Shown here in pieces: positions 20,520 to 31,504 of a stretch of DNA of 64,000 bases; position 1 is the first letter of the stretch; the number at the start of each line of letters is the position of its first letter. The translations under genes and the position numbers were made by a program. The DNA comes from Hyposmocoma kahamanoa. Taxonomy: Eukaryota; Arthropoda; Insecta; Lepidoptera; Cosmopterigidae. The notes beneath the pieces were generated by a model. That model did no database searches. It saw only the letters and a list, made by a program, of their open reading frames with translations, and had not been told where the DNA came from. Where the stretch lies: assembly GCF_003589595.1 (NCBI RefSeq), contig NW_020653945.1:5354773-5418772 (forward strand). The letters run 5' to 3'.

Positions 20520-20985
20520 AAATAATATAAGCGGTTGCTTAATGTAATAATAATAATCCATTTATTTCAGATACATTCATCAATAATATTTGTTAGTAAA
20601 GAAAAATACTTAAGATAGTGTTAGGCTTAAAATAATAAAATAAAATGAAATTATATATAGGTATTATTAACATGAGAACATAGCGTATCCAGCCACTGTC
20701 ACGACAATGGCATTGGCAGCTGTGTGCAAGGGCATCCACCAGCATTGGGGGACTCCCATCTTTTCACCAATGTGTTCAGGATGCGTAGCAATGCTACGCT
20801 TTCGCATGATAGCGTAGTAATCGTCTACATGTTTCTCAGCAATCATGGTTAACGCGTTACAGAAAGGTGGAAGTCGGAAAAACATTCTGAACGCAGTGCT
20901 GTACTGGATGCGCAGTGCTTCGCGTCCGTGCTTGATGGAATGATGGAAGAGCGGAATAGCACCCGTGGAAACGCTGGATAAATAA
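20520..20985 (-). mobile_element. LINE C-terminus and 3' UTR
   Basis: The minus-strand frame has 'LRIQYSTAFRMFFRLPPFC', then HVDDYYAIMRKR, the end of the RT-containing ORF also seen at 44400-44560 (there AEARIDSFQAVVRK). It is followed by an AT-rich UTR ending in 'tgaaataaatgg' and (atta)n at about 20530. 5'-truncated. Confidence 0.65.
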
Positions 20986-20991
20986 TCGTCT

Positions 20992-21085
20992 TAATTATTA
21001 ATACAAAGATAGAACAATAAGAACAATTTCTTCGATCCGTCTGGATTCTGACTCGAACCTGCATCCTTGGTTCTTCGAAATAATA
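20992..21085 (-). mobile_element. SINE family 2, truncated
   Basis: The minus strand reads 'ggttcgagtcagaatccag' and 'cggatcgaagaaattgttc' followed by 'ttgtattaataatt'. Only the box-B half remains. Confidence 0.55.
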
Positions 21086-21089
21086 AAAA

Positions 21090-21635
21090 AATAATAGCCA
21101 TACTTAACATGGTTCGTTTGGTTTTTGATTAATGTATCTCGGCTCCATACGACAGGCAGACCGCACTGGTTAAATGCCTTCGGTTTCAGACTGTGGGATT
21201 GAAGACCTGAAGAAGCCTGTCAGGATAGCCTTCTAAAGGTAGTTGGTTCAGCGTGTGCATCACAATGTTGTGGTATTTAAATAAATAAAACAGAATGTAT
21301 CATTTTGCTACCTACCGCGCCAAAGTTTGCAACTACCAAATATTGAATTATCTCATCACTAAACACAACATTCATATCATTGACAAATAAGAACACCTAT
21401 TACAATTCCGTTTCTCAAAACAAAACAAAGATGTCCATTTAATCAAAAACATATTAAAAATGGACATAAAAATATTATCTTCTACGTCGTGGTTTATTCC
21501 GCAGCGAAACGGAGAAAGCTTTTATTAAAACGTCAGCTTTTAAAATATTTCCATTTTCATACTGTAATAGAATTTTCGCTTTGTGTATCATTGTGCATAT
21601 AAAATATTTGTTTTAAAATAGGCAAACCTATTTAA
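21090..21635. other. No recognised feature
   Basis: AT-rich; no supported frame or repeat boundary. Confidence 0.4.
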
Positions 21636-21760
21636 ATTCAAATCTTATTTATTCAGACCACAAAAAGTCCATATCTGTTAGTAGGTACTTAAAATAAACA
21701 ACAAACTAAATGTATGTTAATAACAATATAAATCACACACATTATATGAGACAGTAACAA
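21636..21760 (-). mobile_element. Probable LINE 3' tail
   Basis: The minus strand ends with 'ggtctgaataaataagattt' followed by 'gaatttaaat', the form of a LINE terminus with a short tandem tail. No coding part is left. Confidence 0.4.
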
Positions 21761-21764
21761 TATA

Positions 21765-22215
21765 CACACAAATAATTCATTAATAAAATAAACACGTTCA
21801 GCCTAAGGATTTATCACAGTCGATGCCTTTGAAAAGCACAGTCCGGTCTCTCAACTAATGTCCTCAGTATGCTGTTAGGGCCCCAGCAATTTGCGAAAAA
21901 CTAACACATTTTTTTTACGCATTTGTGCATAAAAACAGTCAGCGTCCGCAAACATACCAGACGCACTGCATTATGTGGGCAGCCCCAAGTGCACCCTAAA
22001 CATGTCATTATAAAGGACGCGCAGCTTGAAAGTCTTCTGGGTATACCTAGCCCACAGGCCGCTACAGTAAAACGATATTGACAATATGATTTAAATAAAG
22101 ACAATCTATAATAATACTTTAAAACTTATTGTTTATAATTATTAATAATCTAAAATTCAGTAATGGTTTTATGACGTATCGACGAATGCTACTGCTATGC
22201 GACGACATTCAAGAG
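21765..22215. other. Unassigned stretch
   Basis: No gene recognised; the short minus frame at 21901-22104 has no protein-like features. Confidence 0.4.
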
Positions 22216-22220
22216 TGACA

Positions 22221-22420
22221 GGTTATCTGTCAAATCACCATTTTACAGTAGAGTGTTTTGTATGTAAAAACTCGACAATTTCTGATATAACCGACCGAAT
22301 TAACAATGAAGTAATATAAAATGCATAATTCCGAATATAATGTAATTGAAATAATTTTAATTCTCTAAAGTTTTTGCTTTCAAAACGCTCTACTGTAAAA
22401 TCGTGATTGTACTATAACCG
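22221..22420. mobile_element. MITE with about 40-bp inverted repeats
   Basis: The left arm 22221-22260 and right arm 22381-22420 share 'attttacagtagag' exactly and about 33 of 40 positions overall. AT-rich 120-bp centre. It directly abuts the next MITE at 22422. Confidence 0.65.
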
Positions 22421-22421
22421 C

Positions 22422-22720
22422 TTAGAGCGGTTACACAAAATGACTTTTAGCAGCGATGCAAACGCGATGCAGTAGCGATGCAGTCAGTAATCGTCTACCG
22501 TTACACACAAGCGCGATGCATCTATACAAACGCACGATTGCATCGTGACAGTTGGGTTTTTTAGACGATTGCATCGATGCAATCGCGCGTTTGTATCGAT
22601 GCAGTCGCGCGTTTTCATCGATGCAGTCGCCTATGAATCGCAAGTGTAGCGATGGAATCGCGAGTTTTACGAACGCGCGTTTGCATCGCTACTAAAACTC
22701 GCCGTGTATAACCACTCTGA
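22422..22720. mobile_element. MITE with repeated 'gcgatgca' words (hAT-like)
   Basis: Ends 'tagagcggttacaca' (left) and 'cagagtggttatacac' (right, reversed) lead into 'cttttag.agcgatgcaaacg' on both sides. The interior holds several near-identical units of 'gcatcgatgca.tcgcgcgtt'. Dense repeats close to the ends are typical of hAT elements. No clean target duplication was found. Confidence 0.6.
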
Positions 22721-22724
22721 CTCT

Positions 22725-22985
22725 TTGCTGCTGTGAATTTGCTCTACAAATAATTAAAAAACTCAAACCAACCATAAATTTGCGTGCATATTATAAAAAC
22801 TTATGAATCTTCTGTATGCATATCTGTCGAAGAACCGATAACCGATGGAGAAAACGAGTTGTTGAGTAGAGTAGGACGCCCTCTGGCCAGATAGAGTGAG
22901 ACAAGCGACAGACTGAATGATGTACAGAATCATGTACATTTTCGGCAATTTTCTCTAAAAGCCCGTGTGAACTTAATTCGTGTTA
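22725..22985. other. No recognised feature
   Basis: Nothing supported. Confidence 0.35.
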
Positions 22986-22989
22986 ATCT

Positions 22990-23095
22990 GCCAATGCCCA
23001 ATAAAAAATGCTGATATTACTGCTTGGCGACAGACATTTGTAATGTAGCAATATTTCCATGGACAAACTCTTTCACAACGAGCTCTACTGCTACC
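22990..23095 (+). repeat. Family B repeat, 3' part
   Basis: 'aatgctgatattactgcttg', 'ggcgacagaca', 'tccatggacaaactctttca' and 'gagctctactgctacc' match the end of family B. Confidence 0.6.
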
Positions 23096-23099
23096 ATAA

Positions 23100-23875
23100 T
23101 AAGTTATGATATAGCTGTGCATACACGATCCACGACCTTATTGTCATATTTCATCAGACTCGTGATCGCACACAATAGCGCATTTTCTTACACCAGCCAT
23201 TACGCCCATATTTCGGCATTATCGACATACAAATTACGTTTTTATACAAAACGACTTAAGGTGGCGTAACGTCCCATAAAATCTTCACGCACAAAAATAT
23301 TATTTAGGACCGCTAGGTGCGGAAAACTGCATGACATAATTGACGTCATAAATAACCTGATATCTACTTCCAAAGTTCCATTATGTTGATTAATACAAAC
23401 AAACGTGGCTCCGAACTGTAATGATACGTAATTCTCTAAAGCCGCTAAGTAACATTCCATAATCTACCCTAATGGAACGTAAAAGCCTATATTAACAACG
23501 CCTGCTCCCTCTAATCCGGGTTATGGTAATTTTTTTACAGCGCTTATCTGAGTAATGTTTATTTATTTATTATCTATAAACGATAATGGCCAAAATTCTG
23601 AAGTTAATATCGCTGTTAAGTACACCGCTATGCCGCCAAAATATAACCGACTAAACATTCAAAAGTGAGCCCTAAAAATTGCTCCCCAGAGTAAGCTTTA
23701 GAAGACAAAATTCACAAAAAAATAACAAGGCGCGTTTCGCGATCGTTACATGACTTGTATTGTGAAATATACTATATAAAACAACATGTAACGTTCACTT
23801 TGGAATGTCTCGATTACCACATTAAATTGTATATTAAACCTGGTGCATCAAATTATTCAAGGCATGAAAGGCAAA
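23100..23875. other. No recognised feature
   Basis: Short frames only, none protein-like. Confidence 0.4.
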
Positions 23876-24078
23876 TAGTTAGAAATAGAATTATTTATTA
23901 ACTGTAATAATATTGATATTCTTTGTATTACTGAACACCACTTTCTATCAAAACATCAGTTCATGTTTAGCTTCAACAATCACCAGGTGGCTAGTTCGTT
24001 CAGCAGAGAAAAAGTTATTATGGCGGCTCGTTAATTCTTATTAAAAATAATTTAAAATTTGAAAAACGTACAGATATT

Positions 24079-24303
24079 GTGAGCCTATCTATTGAGCGGA
24101 CTATACAGATATCCTGCATAGAGCTTGAACGGCTTGTTATATTAAGCGTGTACAGACCCCCTCATTCATCTTACGAACTATTTGAAAAAAGATTAAATGA
24201 AGTTTTATGCAAATTAAATAATCCAAATAAATTTATTGCTGATTGTGGTGACTTCAATGTTAACTTATTAGAAGATTCCAGTGCTAACAGTAGGCTCATA
24301 TAA
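24079..24303 (+). pseudogene. LINE endonuclease domain, N-terminal half
   Basis: Contains 'LERLVILSVYRPPHSSYELF' and the CGDFNVNL block, the conserved core of apurinic-type endonucleases that nick target DNA. The reading frame stops soon after the GDFN motif, and the catalytic SDH end is missing because of the internal deletion. Upstream, the beginning of the domain (CITEHHF) can be traced back to about 23880 in broken frames. Confidence 0.7.
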
Positions 24304-24309
24304 TTTTTT

Positions 24310-25328
24310 CCAAAGCTTTTGATTGTGTGCACAATGATACACTGGTCAGGAAACTTCGCCATTATGGTGTGGCGGGACGTGATCTCGACCTTTTTAAATC
24401 GTATTTGCGTGGTAGGGTACAGAGAATCGATGTTAACGGTACGAGATCATCAGGATCTGCAATTAGCATGGGTGTCCCTCAAGGTTCAATTCTAGGCCCA
24501 TTTTTGTTTTAGTTTATATTAACGACTTACCTAGCCTAATGGAGGGTATAAAACATGAGATAGTATTGTTTGCTGATGATACTTCCTTATTATTTAAAGT
24601 TAAAAGGCACCATTGTTCATACGACGATGTGAACAATGCTATATCTAAAGTAGTTGATTGGTTAGCTGTTAATAACCTACTTCTTAATGAGAAAAAAACT
24701 AATTGTGTGAAATTTACATTACCCAATGTTAGAGAGACGGTTACAAACATTGTAGTTAGAAAATAAAAAAATAATCTTGTGGATACAGTTGTATTTCTAG
24801 GTATAACGTTAGATGCTAAATTGCAATGGGGTCCCGATATAAATAAGTTATCAAAACGGCTCGGCTCTGCAGTGTAAGCGATTAAAAAAAATAAGGAAAC
24901 TTTCAGACGTCGAAACCGCTAGGTTGGATTACTTCAGCTACTTTCACAGTCTAATGACATACGGCATTTTACTTTGGGGTAATGCCGCCGATATCAATAG
25001 AATCTTTGTCCTGCAGAAACGTACAGTTAGGGCAATTTACAATCTGGGCCCCAAAGTATCTTTGAGAGATAAATTTAAGGAAATTAACATTCTTACACTA
25101 GCCTCACAGTACATTTATGAAAATGTAATTTATGTTAAAAGGAATAGTAATTTCTTTATGAAAAATAGTGACAGACATAACATTAATACGAGGAATAGAA
25201 ATAAACTAGCTAGCTTGAAAGTCGTCTTCACAAAGTCAAAAAATCATTTAAGGGGCAATGTATACGCTTCTATAACAAGATTCCGGTTGATATACAAAAT
25301 TTGCCTTTCACGAGGTTTAAAACAATAG
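24310..25328 (+). pseudogene. LINE reverse transcriptase and C-terminal domain
   Basis: Recognisable reverse-transcriptase blocks: 'FSKAFDCVHNDTLVRKLRHY' (first catalytic aspartate region), 'GVPQGSILGP', then 'LFADDTSLLF' with the catalytic FADD. The C-terminal part (24924-25328) has 'MTYGILLWGNAADI' and 'LQKRTVRAIYNL', typical of this clade. A frame change follows LGPFLF at 24512 and stops occur at about 24764 and 24877. The enzyme would copy element RNA at the nicked target; here it is inactive. Confidence 0.8.
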
Positions 25329-25934
25329 TGAAACAAAAACTTTATACTAAAGGTTATTATACAACTTCTGCGTACTTGGATGACAAAAATCCGTGGTAGT
25401 AACCCGTTTAGCTCATGGAGGTAGTCTCGATCTCTGATGTTTCAAATAAAAAAAATATATTGTAAATGTTATTTACAAAGAGCAACCCCTAGAGTTTCTT
25501 GCTCATTCTTCTCAGGGGAATCTGCCTTACGAATGAGCGGTAGAGTTTAACCATTGTGACGATTTCAAGTGTAATAATGCTTACCTATGAAATAAAGATT
25601 ATTTTGAATTTGAATTTGACCACCGAAGCGTAGCCGGGAAATATATAAGGAATTATGAAGTATTACCATAAATGCATAAATCGAAGTTATATTATGATAA
25701 ATTATGTCATTTCTCTTTCACATTCTAATGGAATCAATAATTATAAACAAAACAGGTGAAAATATCATGAAACTTGTACTGTACGAGTAAAGCAAGGTTT
25801 TGATCAACGAAATGTACTCGAATGGACTCGTGACAGGCAGTGTGTTGTACGAGTGTTGATAAAATTAAAATTCGGAAGTAATATAAAATAACTGCCTCTG
25901 TGATCCAATGGTTATAGAATATTTCCTTCAAAAT

Positions 25935-26060
25935 TGAATGGAACCACTTCTGACGTACCCCCTTTCCAACAAAAAAGAATCGTCGAAATCAGGAAAAGGA
26001 ACAAAGGAAAAGAATATGGTAGAATTTAGAACCTCCTCCTGTTTTGAGCTCGATTTAAAA
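25935..26060 (-). repeat. Fragment of the 'aaccgactt' repeat
   Basis: The minus strand has 'aggaggaggttctaaatt', 'gatttcgacgattc' and 'ttttttgttggaaaggggg', matching 14461-14580 in order. Confidence 0.5.
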
Positions 26061-26064
26061 TAAA

Positions 26065-27005
26065 AACACATTTCTAAACATAGCACATAACAAATGAATT
26101 AAAGAACTCGTGTTCTAGTAGTTGGGTAGTCGCGTAGGTAATGTACTTTGTGTTGTGTTACGAATTTATTATTGTTCGTGTAAGACTTTCCACCCAGGTC
26201 AATTGAGTTACGAGAGACTAGATACAAATATACAACTAGAACAAAGGGTTGTATATATAAAATGTAATCTTTGTTGATCTTTTACTATTTATTATACAGG
26301 CTGCAAAAAAATCAATGGGATTTGGTTTTACCGGTTCCGCTTCGAGCTTACCAGTTATTATATTAAAATGTAAGAAAATTATAATTTAAAAATATGTACT
26401 TTAGATAAACAATTTTCCACAACCTGCAAAAGGTTGTAATTTGCATATTTAACAGTAAATACCTATGTATACCTTGTATTAGAATCGATTGTAATGTTAG
26501 ATTAATATAAGATCTAATGAACGTCTTTAATTGTTAGATCCAATGGTTATTGGGAGTGATTTCATCCTCATCATTCATCATCATCATAGTAGACCTCTTC
26601 TTTATTGCGCCAACTTCATAATATGAATTATCAATAAATTATAATTATGATTCTGCCAATATGGCCTTTTTAGCCCCGCAGCGCCAGCGCTAACCGCAAC
26701 CAACGCGATCCCATACGTATATACAATTTTATTTTGTATCTGTATTTCCTTAGGCACTCAGAAAGAGTTCGATTCCCGTAGCAACACGTGAGCATAATAA
26801 GATCTAAACAATAGAAATCGGAAGCGGAGATTATACTTATTCTTTTATGTTCTGAAATTTTACCCTATAGCGACAACAAATTATCAGCCCTGCAGCGTTC
26901 TTAAACTCAATTGACACTTGAGAGAAGTGGCCAAGGCTCATATTAACATCCTTGTGTAATAAATAAAACGGGCCATGTACAATTAGCTCATAAATTTTAC
27001 TTAGG
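26065..27005. other. No supported gene
   Basis: AT-rich; includes a short (cat)n tract at about 26566-26586. Nothing else recognised. Confidence 0.4.
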
Positions 27006-27009
27006 CCAT

Positions 27010-27275
27010 ACCGTATTTCGAAAGAAAACCCATACGGAGAGGTACCTCAATGACAATTCCCATCACAATCGTAGGCAGTTAGCTACCGTGGGTTAATCTT
27101 TGTTTCAGAGAACAAATGGCGTCATCAATCATCTGGCCGAGGAACTTCAGTATATACAGAAAGTCCTACGTGCAAACAAGTTCAAAATAAAAGAGTTGAC
27201 GAAGTTGATTGCAGGGGTTTCGTCTAAAAACCAAATAATCGGTAAACATGTTTCGTTAACGTACTCAGAGTGACC
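27010..27275 (+). pseudogene. Penelope-like retroelement fragment
   Basis: One frame reads TVFRKKTHTERYLNDNSHH and then, after a stop codon at about 27091-27093, EELQYIQKVLRANKF. The VYRKpTHTdRYL..nSHH signature and the later EEL...L..N block follow the end of the reverse transcriptase in Penelope-like elements. The rest of the polymerase and any GIY-YIG endonuclease are absent. Length is about 85 codons of a protein that is usually 700 or more residues. Dead fragment. Confidence 0.65.
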
Positions 27276-27479
27276 TCGTTACAGTTCTTGCTGAATCCCA
27301 CTTTTCTCAACACGAGTCTCCTTAGTTTTTCCTAAAATCCCTTCAGCTTTCAGTTAGCCTTCAGCTGGCGAGATTTACCGTGAACACTGAAACACTTTTA
27401 GCGGTCTGCTTCTCGAGGGACAATAAGTACATTCGTAAATTTATTATATTTTAAAGTACAATGGAAAATTAGGAAACAA

Positions 27480-27615
27480 ATTCCTCGAATCTAAATCGCA
27501 TTTATTGGTTTTTTCAAACTTATCAACGTTTCAAGATCTTTACAGGCCCCATGGTCACGACTGACTGATTTTCACGACATTTCAAATGTGTAACAATCGC
27601 AAAAACCTTAGAACT
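27480..27615 (+). repeat. Dispersed repeat Z, copy
   Basis: 'ctcgaatctaaatcgcattt', 'caacgtttc', 'ctttacaggccccatggtca' and 'atcgcaaaaacctta' match the other Z copies. Confidence 0.5.
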
Positions 27616-27981
27616 AGTCACGACACACTTGCCCCATCCCATCTCCAGCACACCAGCAAGACGGCAGGCTCCACAGCTGAGCTGGCGGAAAAATTAAAGA
27701 ACCTATTTGCACTCCAAGCCAATTTTATTCATACAATTTATCCTAGTTTTTGGTTTCTAGTATTTACGCTTTTGTCATACTGTGAAATCCAACTTCGATT
27801 TCACTTCGCTTTTATTGAGGTTAAATTCACTATTACTGTCTAAGTTCACTATCGGATCAAGACTGAGCTGCTCGCCCTTACCATGGCGAGTCTTTTATAA
27901 CTTTTGTTGAGGTGGTAGTGTGAAGTTAGGCGTGAATACCACAGAGCGATCCGAAATGGTAATAAAGTAATCAATACAACA

Positions 27982-29843
27982 ACTACAAATTGTCTAGGAT
28001 GATCCCTGTGACACTTCATTTGTCATAGGGATGAGGTAAAGTTTTTTTTCCACCCTCTAAGTAAAGTCGATAAATTTTTAGGTTTAATTGATTTTTGAAG
28101 CAAAAGTTCTCTCTTACACAGCCTTGTATTATACAAGTATAATTATATTACAGATATGATAAAAAATATTACCGATTTGAAAAATTTTAACTTTTAAAAT
28201 AATTTATTCCCATGAATTATGTATAAATAACATTTATTTTATTTTTGATATCCCATCCGATACTTCTATGAAGTAGGTACCGGAGAAGAAATAAATTAAA
28301 GGTAAATGCAGTTTTTGTTTATGATTCAACAGCCATCGCCATCGACAGGTAAACAATAATAATTGCATATACAATCAATTATAGCGTTCTAAAATCTATG
28401 AAATTGTTCAAGAATACTTTTAACGTCGACCTTGACATGTATACATATGTGTCAAATTAATTTATTACGAGAGCTGACGCCTTGTATGTGCAACGTATTT
28501 TTTATTGTTCCCTGCTGTGTTTTCTGTTAAAGTTATTTGTTTTTATTATTGTTTTTATTTGTTACTTTTATTTTGTTTTGCTTAATTTGGCTGTTGTTGT
28601 TAAGCAATGCTGAAAAGACTCAAAAAGATTGTCCTCGACAGTCAAGTGCGGTAATTTGTAGTGCGTCGTATATTGACCGCGAGAAACAAAATAATGGACC
28701 CCTCCTACCTGTCGAAAACGTTGCTTAGATGTATGAAGTGTTTTATATTGCATTGAAGACATACAAACACCCAACTAAATTCAAATGCCATTGCAATTGA
28801 TATTTCAATAAATTTGAGACTCATAATGTAAATCTACACAAACATTAATATCATATCACTAATTATCTAATAGGAATATAAACTCGTGAACACACTATTA
28901 TACAACGTGTTGATTTGTATTTTTGCCGTATTTACAGAGGTCATTCTATATCCGAAACTGAACCCAAATAACTAAAAAAATCGAAAAAAAATTTCGTTTC
29001 CAATTCTTTTATTTCATTGCGGTAAACAAATTTGATCTAAAGGTCAAAGACTTGCATGACACTTGCAAACATTTTTAACAATGGCCTTAAATGTGCGACA
29101 TCATGTGCGAATCTCTGTTAGCATACCACCACCAGCCACCACCTGTGGAGCTAGGTACTTCTAACAATACTTTCATGTAACCTAAAGTTTCCCAATCTAA
29201 GTTACAAAAATTTTTTTCAGTCAACTTTTCTAATTAATGTAAATAAATAGTAAATTATAACATTACTAGTACATAATCATAATTTAAAACATAGGTCAAT
29301 AAGCGATCGAGAAAGATTACGTATCGCTCTGTGAAGCGGGTGGCATGGTCACTGCCCTTGCGTGGTGCATACGAGTTGAGACAATTTTACGAAACTTTAC
29401 TAGATGCAATTAGCCAGAATATTGAACATAATGATTTTTTAAATACTTTTAAATGATTTATCATTATTTCTATTATTAACTTCTTAAATATGGCGAGAAT
29501 GCAAATCGACACACTGTAATTTTTCATTAAATCATCGAAAACTTTTTATCAATATACCTCATCTCTAGCAAATGCAGTCTAATGAAGTAACCTTTGTACG
29601 TTGTCATAAAAATTTCCTAAAGAGTTCATTTTTTAAAACAAAAATCTCTGCCCATTTCTCTCTAATTGGGTGTTACTTTTACTTTAATTTTATGTATTTG
29701 CTTAAACAAAATATATTCACTTTAAAGTGACACTTATAAAAATAGTTTATAATATATGTAAATTAGTGGACGTCGTTACAAGGTTATATTATTATGTAGA
29801 ATTTTGTGAAGTGTCACAGGGATCATCCTAGAAAATTTGTAGT
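27982..29843. mobile_element. 1.86-kb DNA transposon remnant with 37-bp inverted repeats
   Basis: The ends 27982-28018 and 29807-29843 are complementary at 36 of 37 positions (actacaaatt, then tctaggatgatccctgtgac and acttca). The interior is AT-rich, with one candidate coding exon at 28606-28728. Just inside the left end 'gtcatagggat' forms a second, shorter inverted copy of the terminal 'atccctgtgac'. No clear target duplication was found. Confidence 0.75.
28606..28728 (+). pseudogene. Possible second half of a THAP DNA-binding domain
   Basis: The frame reads 'NAEKTQKDCPRQSSAVICSA' followed by SYID and ends in PVENVA and a stop. In THAP domains a W.P...s.iCS.HF block precedes a leucine- or proline-rich end; here the CS-A-S-Y sequence has serine in place of the zinc-binding histidine. 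A pyrimidine-rich run ending in AG (about 28575-28605) could be an intron 3' end. If correct, this is a remnant of a THAP-containing transposase. It could also be chance. Confidence 0.35.
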
Positions 29844-30112
29844 ATTAAGAACTATATACTACATCAGTGTCGTACCCGGGACGTGGACGGGGCGTGCTAG
29901 TTTGTATGAACTGCTAATGCTATTTATTATAAAAATGCTATTTGTGATAGGACTGACTTTTACAAAAAGTTGAGACAATTTCATGCACTTTAAACGCAAC
30001 AATAATATTTACGCTCACTGTACCTATTAGATTCCTATTGGGAATCACTACTGGTACAGTCAAGAGCACATCAATCTGGATTCTTTGGACTTTATCATAA
30101 GCTACATACAGT

Positions 30113-30300
30113 AATAGAAATAGAAATCATTTATTCCTTGAAAAAACAACACATGCAAGAGTATACATGCATTTTATAATAATAACACAAATAAAGGTTT
30201 AAACGAAGAACTAATTACAAATAATAGAAGAGAACAAAAAATGTGCGCTGTAAGAGAAAGAAGAATTTATTACAAATCTTAAGTACTACAACACAACACT
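30113..30300 (-). mobile_element. LINE 3' tail
   Basis: The minus strand ends with 'ggaataaatgatttctattt' and further 'ctatt' units, the usual terminus of CR1/Jockey-type LINEs (compare 50260-50285 on the plus strand). The coding part is not recognised; the upstream limit is uncertain. Confidence 0.5.
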
Positions 30301-31028
30301 AATTATTATACAAAAATAATCAAATTTGTTGCACTCAGAGACATTACAATATAACAACTAACGACACAAAATAAGATGGGTCCCCAAGGCGGCCATATTG
30401 TTAAATAAGCAAACAACTTTGGGGTAAAAGGGCAAGGGTATTTTAATGGGTAACATTGTAATTATGGAGATTGCACTAGATCTACATATTACATAGTTTT
30501 AGTTAATACAACCATGTTATCTAAGCATATAAATTTCAAACTTCCCTTACGTTGTTGACTGATTAATTAGCAACTCATTATCATTACGCAAAAGACACCA
30601 TTGAGCGTGAAATTGCGCTTAAAATCTTCATTCATTCGGAACAGCCGCGGAGAACGAGTATTTTTTTCCGAAACTTATATAATCTCTTTAACATTATTGT
30701 GATTTCTTCTCGAATTTTACACTGGATAAAATTCGGAGCACCATTACACATTTACGATAGGGGTAACTTAGCATATTGATACAAACTTGATAATCGACTG
30801 ATAGATACCCAATATGTTCCTAGCCCTGCCGCCATTCCAAGCTGACGCTACGTAGAGAGACAAATTACGTATATAAAATTACTTTATTCGCACTCAATGA
30901 AAAGTATACAAAATAACACACGTTTTCTTTTTAAGTAAATTATTATATATATATGTACATATACATTATTATTATTACATATATATATGTATTAATAATT
31001 TGTTTGAAGAGCAAAGGACGAATATAAA
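30300..31028. other. No recognised gene
   Basis: AT-rich DNA with an imperfect (AT)n palindrome at about 30945-31000 just before the LTR element. Confidence 0.4.
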
Positions 31029-31032
31029 GGCG
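31029..31032 (+). repeat. 4-bp target-site duplication, left (GGCG)
   Basis: GGCG precedes the AGTTAC start of the left LTR and recurs right after the right LTR (37050-37053). Four-base duplications are normal for errantivirus-like elements. Confidence 0.6.
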
Positions 31033-31304
31033 AGTTACATATTGTAATACAAAGGAAGCCGCCGACTCCACACTTCCACAGAAGGAAGACACAGCAAATG
31101 CACCGATCACGAGACGCTGGGTCAGCGCACGTGTCCCGCTTTACCGGAATACTGTAATTTTTAAGTCGGACACTTTTCTTTCAAACATCGAACGATTGTC
31201 ACCTATCTTTAGCTATTAATTTTGTAATTTTATTTCTTTTAAATTAAATTAGTCGTAAAAGTTTTTGGTTTTTTTTCAAACCTAAGGCTGCAGTTATCTT
31301 AATT
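31033..31304 (+). repeat. Left LTR
   Basis: 272 bp. Matches 36780-37049 over its whole length, with about 17 substitutions and two 1-base indels. Starts AGTTACATAT and ends ATCTTAATT. Confidence 0.92.
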
Positions 31305-31323
31305 GGCGCTGTCGGTAAGATTC
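31304..31323 (+). other. Primer-binding site (tRNA-Ser)
   Basis: tggcgctgtcggtaagattc resembles the complement of an insect tRNA-Ser 3' end plus CCA (TGGCGC, then GTCGGTA.GATTC), with two mismatches by my reading. This is the primer class used by 17.6 and 297 of Drosophila. It overlaps the last T of the LTR. Confidence 0.75.
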
Positions 31324-31504
31324 TCGCGGGTCGGTTCGCGATCAAGCATCAAACTCTGCAACATCACGTTCGCACCGTTCATCAAGCACCGTTGCCGAGA
31401 ATCCAGAATCAACGAGCTGCAGCCAAGGCGAATTCAGAAATCGATTCCGGAAGAAGACCAGAGATGAAATTTTAATCTAATTTAAATCCCTTCCAAAATT
31501 TTTC

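Larger units (their letters stand above)
23880..25622 (+). mobile_element. LINE (CR1/Jockey superfamily), internally deleted
   Basis: Order: endonuclease N-terminal half (23880-24303), reverse transcriptase from its second third (24310-24770), C-terminal domain (24900-25325), 3' UTR and tail (25330-25622) ending in tandem 'tttgaa' units. The second half of the endonuclease and the first part of the reverse transcriptase are deleted at about 24303. Fragments of the same family lie at 6900-6992, 12285-12365 and 17499-18808. Confidence 0.8.

Noticed and set aside
22431..22720. Possible CRISPR-like array of 'gcatcgatgca' units
   Set aside because: Units are imperfect, contiguous without spacers, palindromic and lie between MITE ends in a eukaryotic genome.
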